A stretch of 64,000 nt of DNA from Pyropia yezoensis (Eukaryota; Rhodophyta; Bangiophyceae; Bangiales; Bangiaceae): positions 39,284,894-39,348,893 of the forward strand of contig CM020618.1 of assembly GCA_009829735.1 (NCBI GenBank). The letters are read 5' to 3'. Position 1 is the first letter of the stretch. The number at the start of each line of letters is the position of its first letter. Under the pieces are notes generated by a model. The model saw nothing but the letters and a program-made list of their open reading frames with translations, did not search any database and was not told where the DNA came from. The translations under genes were made by a program, and so were the position numbers. Shown here piece after piece: positions 24,647-35,103 of the stretch.

Positions 24647-26901
24647 GCCTGTCTGGCCCAATAACCGGCCACCTGGTCAGCCGAGGCCGTTCTCTCTGTC
24701 TCCGTCAGAAAAAAAATATATCGTTGAAAGAGAGGAGAGTGAGCTTGTTCTCATGGTGCTTTTTATTTTCTTCTTCTGCGAGCGAGTATCTCGTAGCTCC
24801 GCCCTCAAAATCAGGCCGCCACGTGTACTGCCCCTAAACCGGCCAGCTCTGCAATAGGCATCCAGGGCACATCACGAGGTTGACAGGTGTCAACAGAGAA
24901 CACAAGGCCACATTTACTCTTCGCTCAGCGCCCCCCCTCTCCCCTGCCTGCCCTACGGAAATTCTGCCAAGCCCACACGCATGCGCTGGCGCTGCGCGCC
25001 AGCCAGCATGCGTTTTTTATGGACCGTTTTAATGGGGCCGCGGGCCCGCCGGTCCCTCGTGATAAGAGCCTCTCGCGCGCGATTCTCCGAGCGCTGCTGC
25101 TTGTCGGCTGCCTTTCTTGCCGCTGCTTCCGCCTTGTCAGCATCTGCCTGTAGCTTCTCGTTGATGGCCTTGGTCACAGCCTCGGAGTTGGCCAGCACCG
25201 CCTTGCCACTATTTGAAATTGAGCCATACGCCCACGTCGCCTCCTCCAGCTGGCGCACGGCCTCTGGCTTCAGCCGGGCCACCAGCGTAGGCATGTGGAT
25301 GGCCCTATGGGCGGCCGCCGTCCCCTTACCGGTCCGCAGCCGATTGACGTCAATCCTGTTGACGTCAATGGGCCACATGCCACAGTTCTTAAAGCTGGAC
25401 TTAATGCGTTGAGGAGTCATCGTCGCCGTCCAGCTCGCCGCAATCGCCTGGAGAAGGTAGCGGACATCAAAACCGGCGCCCTCCGGGATAGATGCCAGCA
25501 GAGCCCGCATGTGGGTGCGTCCATTCGCATTAAGAGCCAAGAAAACGCGGTCGTCGCAGGGCTGCAGGATGTGCGAGAGGTGTGAAGGGTACATCAGGGC
25601 GTACACGTTGGCAGCCCGGAGCGCCAGCAGTCCATCCAAGTCATAGTGGACCTTGCAGCCATCGAGCAATAGGAGCTTGGGCTCCTTTGGGCGCATCTTG
25701 CCGAGGAGGCGCGCCACGAAGTGAGCCCACTCCCCCCAGAGCTCCTGGTCAAACCCAGGGGGCTCCCGCCGTCGCACCTCCGCATCAGGGTCCTCCAGAA
25801 GGTCCGCCAGCGGGACGTACTTCTTGGTACCATCCTCACGTGTGGTGTACATAAATGGGACCCTTTTAGGTGCCCCTGGCACGACGACAAATGGCGGGAG
25901 CGCCGACCCGTCGGCGCAAACGCAAGCCACGACGGTGGCCTTAGCGCCATTGTCCTTGACCGGAGGAAGAACAAAGTCCAAGCGCTCTACAACACCAGGC
26001 ACAAAAACTTTGCGACCGGCTCCTTCCAGCAGCTCCTTAGCGTCGAACATTGACTCATCCATGTTGTAGACCTGTCGGGCATGGTTGATGTGCAGCTTTT
26101 CGGCGAGGAAAGAGAGGGCACCAAAGGTTTTGGCGACTGCCTCTGGCGATGCCGCCTTGGAGCGCGACGCCTCGAGGGAAGAGGGCTTGACAGGCTTGAG
26201 GGTTGGGTGGCGCCGCACAAACAGGTCGAACCAGCGCCTGCCAGGGCTGGCATCTGGCCCAAAGTACGACTTGGCCTTCTCAATGCGCGCGGCGTCCATG
26301 CCCGTAATGTAGTCCTTCAGCAGCAGTCGCAGGGTGTCCGCGGTCAGCAGCAGACCCTGCGCCGCCCAAACACCCATGGCATCCACGATGGCGTCCTCCT
26401 CCTCGGAAGTGAAGAACGGAGGGCGCCCGCGAGTGCGGAGGGTTCCTCCGTTGACCACAATAGTACGGGCACTCTTCCGCGATAGGCCAGGGACAAGAGA
26501 CATCAGCTGGGAAACTAGGTTTTTACCAGATAAAGTAGTAAACAGCTCGCAGGCGCGCACCACCGGGTCCGCGGAGGGAGAAGACGGCCCAGGTACAGAC
26601 GCACGCGCGGTCCCGCCACGAGAAGAAGCGGCCTGCTGCGTCGCCGCATCAGGTCCATCGGTAGATCCAGCAACGTTGCTGGTTCCAGCACGGGTAAGCG
26701 GCATGATTGGGTCAAGCGGGGGTCCGGGGGCGGAGTATGCGAGGTAGGATGGGGGGACGAAGGCACTGATGGGCGACCAGTGCAGCGCGAACCGCGGCAG
26801 AGTGGGAGAGATCGTCGCCAGAGGGGTCAATTTGGGGGTACACGTGGGCCACGTGGAGTGGCCGGTTTAGGGGCAGTGGCCGTTTATTGGGCCGGACAAG
26901 C
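24647..26901 (-). mobile_element. pogo-like DNA transposon (copy A), 26-bp TIRs, TA duplication
   Basis: Left end 24647-24672 (GCCTGTCTGGCCCAATAACC...) and right end 26876-26901 are inverted repeats matching at 23 of 26 positions, each flanked by TA (24645-24646 and 26902-26903) as expected for the Tc1/mariner-pogo superfamily. A second inverted pair, ACTGCCCCTAAACCGGCCA, lies at 24827-24845 and 26859-26877; on the left it is 154 bp inside, on the right it adjoins the TIR. The element is 2255 bp and carries one transposase gene. Confidence 0.88.
24953..26704 (-). CDS. pogo/Tigger-like transposase (DDE_1 superfamily)
   Basis: The frame is open from 26830, but the first ATG is at 26702-26704, giving 583 residues to TAG 24953-24955. 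A helix-turn-helix of the CENP-B/Tc5 type (GRPPFFTSEEEDAIVDAM) occupies about residues 93-160 from the ATG. The catalytic core has Asp in YNMDES (about 216), Asp in LLLLDGCKVHYD (about 348) and Asp in LQPCDDRVF (about 384), a DD35D spacing. The usual DGHxSH box is DGCKVH here. The tail is Lys/Arg-rich. The protein would cut and reinsert the element in the nucleus. This copy has an unbroken frame and TIRs, so it may be functional. Confidence 0.88.
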   Translation of the reverse strand: MPLTRAGTSNVAGSTDGPDAATQQAASSRGGTARASVPGPSSPSADPVVRACELFTTLSGKNLVSQLMSLVPGLSRKSARTIVVNGGTLRTRGRPPFFTSEEEDAIVDAMGVWAAQGLLLTADTLRLLLKDYITGMDAARIEKAKSYFGPDASPGRRWFDLFVRRHPTLKPVKPSSLEASRSKAASPEAVAKTFGALSFLAEKLHINHARQVYNMDESMFDAKELLEGAGRKVFVPGVVERLDFVLPPVKDNGAKATVVACVCADGSALPPFVVVPGAPKRVPFMYTTREDGTKKYVPLADLLEDPDAEVRRREPPGFDQELWGEWAHFVARLLGKMRPKEPKLLLLDGCKVHYDLDGLLALRAANVYALMYPSHLSHILQPCDDRVFLALNANGRTHMRALLASIPEGAGFDVRYLLQAIAASWTATMTPQRIKSSFKNCGMWPIDVNRIDVNRLRTGKGTAAAHRAIHMPTLVARLKPEAVRQLEEATWAYGSISNSGKAVLANSEAVTKAINEKLQADADKAEAAARKAADKQQRSENRAREALITRDRRARGPIKTVHKKRMLAGAQRQRMRVGLAEFP

Positions 26902-26935
26902 TACGTTCTGCCACCATGTCGCACTCGACATTGTG

Positions 26936-27191
26936 CCGCGTGCACCCCCCCCCCCCCCCCCCCTCCCACTTGGGAGCCCCGCCATTGGGTGCCGCCGGCA
27001 CCCCCCCCCTTCCCAGGAGCCCCACCATTGGCTGCTGCCGGCACCCCCCCCCCTTCCCAGGAGCCCCACCATTGGCTGCTGCCGGCACCCCCCCCCTTCC
27101 CAGGAGCCCCACCATTGGCTGCTGCCGGCACCCCCCCCCTTCCCAGGAGCCCCACCATTGGCTGCCGCCGGCACCCCCCCCCCCCCCCCCC
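26936..27191. repeat. Minisatellite, about 43-bp unit, 5 copies, with poly-C tracts
   Basis: Units of the form GAGCCCCACCATTGGCTGCT-GCCGGCACCCCCCC-CTTCCCAG follow one another from about 26974, with poly-C runs of 8-17 inside and at both ends. A CA repeat ends it. Run lengths differ in copy B. Confidence 0.85.
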
Positions 27192-27219
27192 AACACACAC
27201 ACACTGGCCCCGTGCAGAG

Positions 27220-27576
27220 ATGCCTGCCGAGAAAGCGGTGCTCGCGAGGCTGATGAAAGATAGAAGGGTCTCGTGCACAGGCGCCATCTACCCGCCATAC
27301 CATGTCGTCCTCGCCGCCCACTGCATTGTAGCCCTGGGCGCTACCGTGCAGGTGTTTCCCTCCCAACGGCGGAGACAGCGGCGTGCCGACGGACATCAAC
27401 ATGTCATCACAGCCGCCAACCACCCGCTCTACGAGATCGCCCCCACCTACGTGCTGAACGACGTGGCCGTCTTGACGCTGCGGCCTCCAGAGGGTACGTC
27501 CACAGAGGCCATTGCCGCCATCCTTGGCCGCGGCTCGTCCTCAATGGTGACGCTGCCGTACCGTCAACGGCCATGA
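27220..27576 (+). pseudogene. Trypsin-like (S1) serine protease fragment (copy A)
   Basis: ATG 27220 opens 118 residues to TGA 27574-27576. CTGAIYPPYHVVLAAHC carries the catalytic His in the AAHC motif, and NDVAVLTL carries the catalytic Asp. The GDSGG region with the nucleophile Ser is absent, and length is about half a protease domain. No signal peptide is seen, since the minisatellite lies directly upstream. It runs head-on into the UPL1-like fragment on the other strand. Probably a captured or broken gene piece; an intron leading to the missing half cannot be excluded. Confidence 0.6.
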
Positions 27577-28325
27577 CCGGGTGGCCCTGGTGCAGGTGCA
27601 CGTGGCCGTGGTGGTGATGCAGGTCGTGCGTCATGGCGTGACCACCCCCACCGACGCCACCGCCGCCGCCGCTGCCGCCGACCGTGGAGGCGGCGTGGCC
27701 GAGCGCCTCGACCGCCCGCAGCACCGCATTGACGCAGTCGGCGTTGCCCGCCGCGGCCACGTCCATCCGGTCGAGGCAGTGGGCAAGCGCGTTGGCCACC
27801 CCCGCAACGAGAAGACCCCGCAGGACGAGGTAGGTGGTGTTGCCACCCGCATTGACGCCGCCCACCGCTCCAGGGGTTGTCGGCACGCACGCGGCCAGTG
27901 CGTGGACGGCGCCGACGCGGGGGGCGGGGCGGCGTGCCGCCTCGGCCTCGGCTGCTGCAGCGAGCGCCACAAAGGGGGCCGTCCGCTCGTCGGCGGCGGC
28001 CGCGGCCGCGCTGCCCTCACTCGCCGACTCAGCAGCACCGGAGGCAGCGCCGGCGCCGGCGCCCTTGCTGCCGCTACCCTTGGCGCCGTTCCCCTTGGCG
28101 CCCGCCTTATCTGTGTCCCGTCGACTCGGCATGGCCGCTGCGCGCACGCATATGGCGGAGAAGAGGTCCCGCGCGGCGCGGGCCGTCTCGTCGGCGGCCG
28201 CCCGCTCCAGCCGGACCAGCGGCGTCGGCGCCTTTTCCGGCGACGGCGGCATGGGCAGCAGCTCGTGGAGGACGTACGACAGCACACTCTGCCGCGCTTC
28301 GCCCCGTGCAGCGGTGGCGGGCAGG

Positions 28326-28362
<37 letters not shown>

Positions 28363-30573
28363 GTGCCGGCTTTGAACGCGAGACGGGCTGGATTTCATCA
28401 TCCATCGCCACGTCCTCAGCGGGCGCCGACCGGCCGGCGCCGGCGACAGCAGCGGCAGACGCGCGACCGCCCACCTTACTGGGAGTGACCCCCGCGTCGG
28501 CTTCCTCGCCGGACGGCGGTGCCTCCTCCACAGGTGACCGTGCCAGCGCCACTGCCGACGCGTATGTCGGGGACAGCTCCACAAGCTCGGTCAGCATTCG
28601 GAGGGCGAACGCCGTAAGGCCCCGCCCGCCCACCGCTCGCCCCGACGACACGGACCCGTCGGCTGAAAGGGGTGGCGGCGCCGTCGCGCCGACGGGCACG
28701 CCACCATCGGCAGCCGTCGATGGGGGTGGCGGCGCCGCCGCCCCACCTGCGACACCCACCGCCCCCACCACACCACCCACCGCCCCGGCACCTGCGGCGT
28801 GATGCTTGGTGCCCTTGCCGCGGTCGGCGGTCTTGCTCTTGGCGCCACGCCGGGTGGGTGAAATGGGACCCCCTCCAGAGGTACCGCCCTTCCCTGCCAC
28901 GGACGGCGGGGGGGCCAGCACCCGAACCAGCTCCTCCACCACCTGCGTCATGTTCGGCCGCGCCCGCCGCTGATCGGCCAGCTGCGACGGCGTCAAGGGC
29001 AAGTCGGGGACCGCCTCCACAGACGGGTTGGCCGTGTCGGCATACGCCGGCCGGAGGCGGCAGGAGAGGGCCACCGCTGCAGTAAAGGAGCCGACGTGGC
29101 GGGCAACCATGGGCGCTGCCTGCGCCAGCAGCACAGGCACCGTAAAGGCGTAGCCGCTCGACGACCGCCGGTTAGCGCCAATGAGGGACCGCACATCCGC
29201 CGACATGGCCTCTTCCAGGGTCGCCTTGTCCTCTGCCACGTGCCTGAGAATGGCCCGCACGACCGCCCGCGGTGGCTGCCCGCCGGCGGCGCCGGTCACG
29301 CTGCCGCTGCCACCGGCGGGCCCGCCCATGGCGGGAAGGCTCAGCAGCATTGGGACTCCGTCGGCAGCCAAGAAGCGGCGAGCAAGGTCCTCGTCTTCGG
29401 TCAGCGAGCACAGAAGCTGGAGCAGGGCCAACAGCACGTCGGTCGCGGAGGGCTCGGATGCCCAGCGTGGCAGCAGCGCAACGACTGTGTCGAGTAGCGC
29501 AGGCAGGGAGATGTAAGACACTGGCGCCGCGGGTACCCGAGCCAGCAGCGACATAGGCGGCGCAAAGGGGGTCGTCTCGGCCACCGCCAGCCGCACGCTG
29601 GCGGCCTTGCGCTCATTGGCGTTGGTGAGGAGGCGGCGGAGCTTATTAAAGGCCGCCGTCTCGGACGCGGCCCGGGCCTTAATCTCTGCGTCGCGAGAGG
29701 GGGTGCCCTTCGGCTTAGCCTCAGACGCAGGGGCCGTCGCCGACGGTGCCTTGTTCGCCGCCGACCCGCCATCAGGTGCGGTTGTCGCCGGCGCCGAGGC
29801 CGTCGGCGCCATCGCCGAGGCCGTCGGCGCCATCGCCGAGGCAGTCGGCGCCGCCGATGGCACCGACGCCGACGGCGCCGCCGCTGCTGCCGATGCCGAT
29901 GGGGCCGCCGCTGCCGCGGCAACAGCAGGTAACGCAGTCCCAGCCGGCCGCTCGGCAGACACCGGCGCACCGCTGGACGACCCGCCGGCTGCTGCGGACG
30001 GGACAGCCATGGACGCGTCCCCATCGGCATCACGTGGCGGCGGCGCAGCAGGTTGTCTGGCAGCGGCGGCGGTCCCGCCAGCCGCGCCGACAGTGCTGTT
30101 GTCACGGCGTCGCTTGCGCTTGCGCTTCTCCCCACTGCTTCCACCGCCTCCACCACTGCCGCGGCGGCCGCCGCCGCCGCCGGCCGCCCCCTCCTCGTCA
30201 CTGTCTGCCCCCGTCACGGCGGGAGGCACAATGGGCAGCGTGGGCATCAGCGCACGCACGGCAGCCACGCCGTCTTCTCCAGCCGCGCGATGGTCGTCTT
30301 TGGCATTACGAGCAAACGCGTCCAGGGTGAGCAGACACACTGTCGCCCGCGCGTGCTCCGCCTTGCGCACAACCACCCGCCGGAGGGCGCCGAGCGTGGC
30401 CGCGTCCGCAAGCGGGAGTCTCCCAGCCATGTCAGGATCAGCACTCACCAGCACCGCGGCCGCTGCCAGCGCATCGCTGCCCAGCGAGGACCGACGCCGA
30501 GGGCGCGACCCCGGCGGCGGCGGAAGCACCACCGCCACACTGCCCCGATGGGGCAAGACCACCCAGGATGGGC
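27577..30573 (-). pseudogene. UPL1/HUWE1/TOM1-type E3 ubiquitin ligase fragment, no HECT domain (copy A)
   Basis: A continuous minus-strand frame of about 1000 codons matches the middle region of UPL1/UPL2-type giant HECT ligases. LLCSLTEDEDLARRFL then GVPMLLSLP, and AILRHVAEDKATLEEAM, correspond to the family blocks LTKTH..A..FLE, GGL..LLSLP and IIRH.LEDP.TLQ.AME. SVLSYVLHELLP and a segment ending LDRMDVAAAGNADCVNAVL with AVEALGHAAS match later armadillo-like parts. Long Ala/Pro/Gly inserts and a poly-Pro run separate the blocks. Family members end in a catalytic HECT domain with a conserved Cys; none is present downstream, where a protease fragment, minisatellite and transposon follow. The N-terminal blocks are also missing, and the frame abuts the Crinkler-like gene. 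Hence a gene fragment, though with an unbroken frame. Confidence 0.6.
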
Positions 30574-30576
30574 TCA

Positions 30577-32590
30577 TCAGGCGACACGTAGAAGGAGATC
30601 CGGCGGCAGTAGGCGAGAGATCTCGTTCTTGGATACCAGCAGCAGGTCCGGGTACAGCTGAAAGAATCTCCCGCTCCGGATGCACTTCTTGACGCCTCTG
30701 GTCAATGGACGGTTGGAGATGACGACAAAGATGACGCGGTCGCCTCCCGCAGCCCACTTCTTGGTCACCGCGCGACCCTCCGTCATGAAGTCTTTAAAGA
30801 AGCCCGTTGACATCGTCTTGCCTACATGCGACTGCTTGGCTTGTAAAAACAGGTGGACCTTGGCGTCACCTGTGCCAGCAAGCAGCACCGACAGGCGGCA
30901 GTCAAAGAGGAAGCTGCACTTGCCCGTCACGATGACGCCATCCGTCATGAGGTGGTCAGTGTACTGGTCCGTCTTGTACCGCCGTGCAAAGACGTTGAGC
31001 TGCTTCTCGGGTCTGCTCTGCTTGTTGACCAGGAACAGCCTCTTGTTCGGCTCGTGGTAGACCTCGCATCGACCGCCCGGCACACATCGAATGCCACGCG
31101 CGGCGACCGACCCCAGAGCGCCAGGGAAGAGATCCCCGAGCGGCACCGACACCACTTGTGCTTGCGACTTAATCTCGTCCGTCCAGTGGGCCAGCCTGGC
31201 CGCCAACAGGTGCGCGACGTAGAGCTCCTGTTGTGCGTCCGCCCACCGAAAGCGGCCGACCTCGTAAACAGCATGCGGCAGGATCCCCTTGCCGCCCCAC
31301 ATCAGCAGCTGCAAAAACGGCAGGCGAACAACGCGATAGTCGTCAGGCGATTTGAGAGCAGGGATGAGCTGCAAGTCCTTCACGTCGACGAGCTCGATCT
31401 CGCCTCTGCTCTCGGCGTACTCCACGTCCTTCTCCACTGAGGACAGCGGAGAGTCGGGCTCGAGCGCAAATCGCACAGGGACCTGCAGCAGCGCCGCTCG
31501 TGCGACACGAGTCGCCCCCGTTGGCCTTCTCGGCTTGGGGATGGACGTCCGCAGGGCGTCCGCAGCAGACTGCCAGTTCACAACACGCAGGGCTTCATGG
31601 ATGTCCAGAAACTCCAGGTCGTCTGCTGCTTGATCGCGCGCGTTCCCCACAAGCACCTCCACCAGGCGCGGCCTATAGCCGGAGGCCATCAACACCTGTT
31701 CGGCCTCGCTGGACAAAGCCAGCTCCTCGCGGACCTCGACTAGCTTGTCGGCAAAGGCCGGGTGCCGCGCAAAGATGTCCACGGCCATGTTGAGCGCCTC
31801 TTCGTGGTCCAGCGAGGGCACGGCAAGCTCCACAGGTTCCAGCCACTCCGTCCACACGATGTCTAGGCCTCGGTAGGGCGTCCCGGTGACAACGGGAATA
31901 AAAGACACCTTGGCGCCAAGTTGTTCGTGCAGCTTCACGTCCTTGACAAAGTTGGTCACTTCCGACAGCATCTCCTTCACAAAGTCGTGGGATGTCAAGT
32001 TGGCTGCGTCCTTGTAGATCTGATACTCATCAATGTGCAGGCCAATGACGAGCTCCGCGCGGGGGGCGTCTGCTGCATGCCGCGCAACTCCGGACGTGAT
32101 GGCCCCCAAAACGCGGTAGACGGTCAGACCAGACAGGCTCTTGCCGTTCTGCTCGTACAGCTGCTCGGTGGTCAGGTCGAGGAACCGAGCAGCCAAGCGA
32201 GCACCGAGGCACTCGCTGGCGCTGCTCCCGTCGTCAATGTGGCGGGCCGCAGCCGTTGCCCAGGTGCACAAACACCGGGAAGAAGTGCGTCCACGCCTCG
32301 GAGCCAGCTGCTCGAGCCCTCCCAGCGATTACTCTGCCAACCTGGGAGAGCGTCTCGTACCCCATCCGCGTTTTGCCGCAGCCAGCGGGGCCTGACGCAA
32401 GCAGCAGTTGAGGCTTCTCGGTGGAGGTCATGGTTGACGTGTTCCTCTTCGTGACGTCGTTTATGGACTTCCTGGCCTTCTTCTTCCTGGACCCCACCAG
32501 GGTGGGTAGTACCGACAGCTGCCGCCATTTGGCATACTGCAGTTCAATGGATGGCGGTGACGTCTCATGCAGTCTTGCCAGCAACTGAAA
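30577..32590 (-). CDS. Crinkler (CRN)-like protein: P-loop NTPase plus PD-(D/E)xK nuclease (copy A)
   Basis: The exon begins after an acceptor-like TTTCAG (minus strand, about 32591). Walker A GPAGCGKTRMG lies at about 32375-32405, Walker B LHIDEYQ at about 32020-32042, then VTGTPY near 31880. The C-terminus has a restriction-fold nuclease: FLFDCRLSVLL, then HLFLQAKQS (the QxK form of the motif, 30830-30850) and VIFVVISNRPL. Stop TGA is at 30577-30579. This NTPase-nuclease pair is the core of Crinkler-type effectors, which published comparative work derives from transposon-encoded proteins; activity here is inferred only. The frame changes once near 32240-32270, between FVHLGNG and the DDGSSASECLGARL segment. 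The upstream exon, behind a likely intron (about 32591-32692), is not resolved. No N-terminal LxLFLAK-type header was found. Confidence 0.72.
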
Positions 32591-32692
32591 CAACCAAAGA
32601 GGTCATAACGGAAACAATCAACACACACGCAGATGGCGAGCTTGACAAGTAGCGAAAAGAAACAGGGATGCAAGTCAGAAAAAAGCTCACAC

Positions 32693-33917
32693 GGGGCCAG
32701 GTCCTCTGTGGCGCGTCGCAGGACGAACAACCGAGACAATAATCACCAGACGAGTCCTCCCAAGCACACGTACCGCGGACGTCAGCTCCGAGATGGGCCC
32801 ATCCAGTGGCCCCGATTGAGACTTGTCGTCACTCGTCTCATGTGCATCCCTGCCGGGCTGCGGCTCTTTGATCTTGTTCCCAAGCTGCTGCGCCTCCTCC
32901 TTAGCACCGCGTGTCACGGCAATCACCTCCTCGTCCCCGTCCGGTGCAGACGAGCTCCCGCCACCCCACCCTTGCTCATCGCCGCGCTCACGGCATGTAA
33001 CGAGCGCCCGACGCCTCGCCTTGTCGGCCCACACTTGGCAGCAGCGTCCTGCCGTGAGTCCAACCGGTTGCGGCGCCAACCTCCGCAGCGCCAGCCGGTC
33101 AAGCGACGCGCGCTTGGGTCCGCGCACAGAAAAACACAAGTTGCCACAGGAAAAGGCACACGCCAGCGGCCTGTGATTGGCAGGCCCTCCTCGACGCGCC
33201 GTGAGGCAGCCAGCAGGGCGTCCTGCCTCGACCATTGCTCAGGCAGGCCCGACAGCGCGCCCACAGGGAACCCCCTCTGCACCAGGTGAAAGCCAGTTGC
33301 GGTAAGCACGGCAGCTGCCAAGCCTCGTTAAAGGGCGAGCAGTCGCTGGATGGCGGCCATTTGAGAACACAGGAGTGTCGTATGGTGCGGGGGGCGGGGA
33401 ACGGGGCAGCGGGATGGTGCGGGTGGAGTGTAGCAAGTGGGATAATACCAGCCTTGACAATCGGCCACAGAACGTCAACCCGAATCGGTCAACCCCCCCC
33501 CCTGCATGCCAGCGGGGGGGTGGCCCCTGGGCCGCCTCAGCCACCCCCCTGCTCCAGGACGGACGGACTGCATTCGTCCCAGCCTGTGGACTTCAACTCC
33601 CTGTGCTGAGAGAGATACCGGCCCACACTCTCCTTGCTTTCCGTCCAACAGTCATAGTTTTCCTTTCGCGCTCATACATGAGCACCCATCATGTTCGCCG
33701 GTTGTGGGCGAGTTTGCCAGCAGACACCGTGGCTGTTTTGCCCCGGACAACGCGGCACCGCATCGATCCCTGCACACGTCGACGTGGCAGCACAGCGGCA
33801 CCGCGGAGCAGCGTGGCTACGCGGCACCGCGGAGCAGATTCGTTCACTGCGGGACCGCGGTCGCTCATCGTCGCGCACCGCCAGCGCCACGGACGACACC
33901 AATTTCCATCGCGCCGG
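32693..33917. other. Upstream of the CRN-like gene; no assigned gene
   Basis: Several overlapping frames are open on both strands. On the minus strand one of them should hold the 5' exon of the CRN-like gene, but no motif decides which. Nothing else was recognised. Confidence 0.25.
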
Positions 33918-34755
33918 TCCCCCCCACCGCGGCGCGCCGCGGCGCGCCCCCAGCGCCGCCGGCGCAGCCCCCCCGCGCCGCCGGCGCGCCCGCCGGGGCG
34001 CCCCCCCCCCCTCCGTCGCCGCCGGCGCGCCCGCCGGGGCGCCCCCCACACGCGGCCGTCGCGCCCCCCCCCCCCCGGGCGCCGGCGGCCCGGCCCGCCC
34101 CCGCGCCGCCGGCGCGCCCGCCGGGGCGCTTCTCCCGCGCGGCCATCGCGCCCCCTCCCCCCCCCCCCGCGCACCCGGCGCGGCCCGCCCCCGCGCCGCC
34201 GGCGCGCCGGCCGCGGCGCACCCCCCCCCTCCCGGCGCCGCCGGCGCGCCCGCCGGCGCGCCCCCCCCCCCCCCCGCACCGCCGGCGCGGCCCCCCCCGC
34301 GCCGCCAGGGGGGGCCCCCCCGCGCCGCCGTCGCGGGCCCCCCCCGGGCCACCGGCGTGGCGCGCAGCCGCCGGGCGCGCCCGCCGGGCCGCGCCCGCCC
34401 CCCGCCGCGCCGCCGGCGCGGCTGCCTCCCGCGCCGCCGGCGCGCCCGCCGGGGCGCCCCCCCCCCCCCCGCGCCGCCGGCGCGCCGGGGGGTCGGCCCG
34501 GCGGGGGGGCGGGCCGCGCCAAGCGGCGCGCCCCGCTGCCCGCCGCCCGGGGCCGCGCGGCCCCGGCGGGGGAGGGCCGCGCGTCCCCGGCGGGCGCGCC
34601 GCCGGCGTCCGGGGAGGGCGCACCGGCGGCGGTGGGAGGGGGGGGGGGGCGCCCCAGCCGGCGGGGCCCCCCCCGCGCCGCCTGGGGGGCCCCGCACGAG
34701 TCTCCCGCGCGGGCCCCACCGTGCCGGCCGCGCGGGCCCCACCGGAGCCGCTGGC
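33918..34755. repeat. Extreme G/C low-complexity satellite
   Basis: Some 840 bp consist almost only of G and C, built from recurring CGCCGCCGGCGCGCCCGCCG and GGGGCGCCCCCCCC words in variable order. Open frames on both strands here are a by-product of composition. It can form many G/C hairpins and G-rich structures and is hard to sequence. Confidence 0.8.
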
Positions 34756-34764
34756 GTAAGGTTG

Positions 34765-34866
34765 TCAGTCGTTAAGAAAAGTCGTTAAACAAAAGTCGTT
34801 TAACGATCGTATAACGATCGTTAAATCGTTAAGGTCCATCGAAGAGAAGTCGTTAAAGTTGTTAAA
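34765..34866. repeat. Cluster of CGTTAA / AACGATCGTT motifs
   Basis: GTCGTTAA occurs four times, and AACGATCGT occurs twice in tandem as part of a palindromic block (34801-34831). It sits exactly where the G/C satellite ends. A minus-strand frame of 112 codons (34765-35103, ATG 35103) would translate it as Leu-Asn-Asp repeats; whether that is a gene is unclear. Confidence 0.5.
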
Positions 34867-35103
34867 TACATGCGCATCTGTATTTACAAATCGGGCAGAG
34901 CAATTTGGGAGGCGGTGCCACTCGCGCGCCCAGTCCAGGATTTCAGGGTTCGGAATCGCTTCTTTTGCTGGTGCCCTCCGCGCGCGCCTGCGACGAACGA
35001 GTCCACCGGGGCAGGCAGCACCACTGCTCTTCTTCGTCGCTTCCGCGCACAATTGAGCAGCTAAATGGACCTGTGGTCTGCCTCCCGAAAAACTAGCGAC
35101 CAT

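Larger units (their letters stand above)
21727..32011. repeat. Segment duplicated at 38532-48824 (direct) and partly at 49325-53350 (inverted)
   Basis: The whole stretch is present again in contig 3 in the same order and orientation, with scattered one-base run-length changes and a few small real differences. The part up to 25703 is also present inverted in contig 4. See findings for the assembly interpretation. Confidence 0.95.

Noticed and set aside
24981..26747. Plus-strand frames opposite the pogo transposase
   Set aside because: Antisense shadows; catalytic motifs, TIR context and length fit the minus-strand frame.
26936..27191. CRISPR-like array
   Set aside because: Units are directly adjacent with no unique spacers; it is a minisatellite with poly-C tracts in eukaryotic DNA.
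27581..28802. Plus-strand frames opposite the UPL1-like fragment, some over 300 codons
   Set aside because: Compositional shadows; family motifs are only on the minus strand.
33375..34788. Long open frames on both strands through the G/C satellite, reading as Pro/Arg/Ala-rich proteins
   Set aside because: All six frames are open because stops need A or T; no motif and no codon pattern supports any of them.
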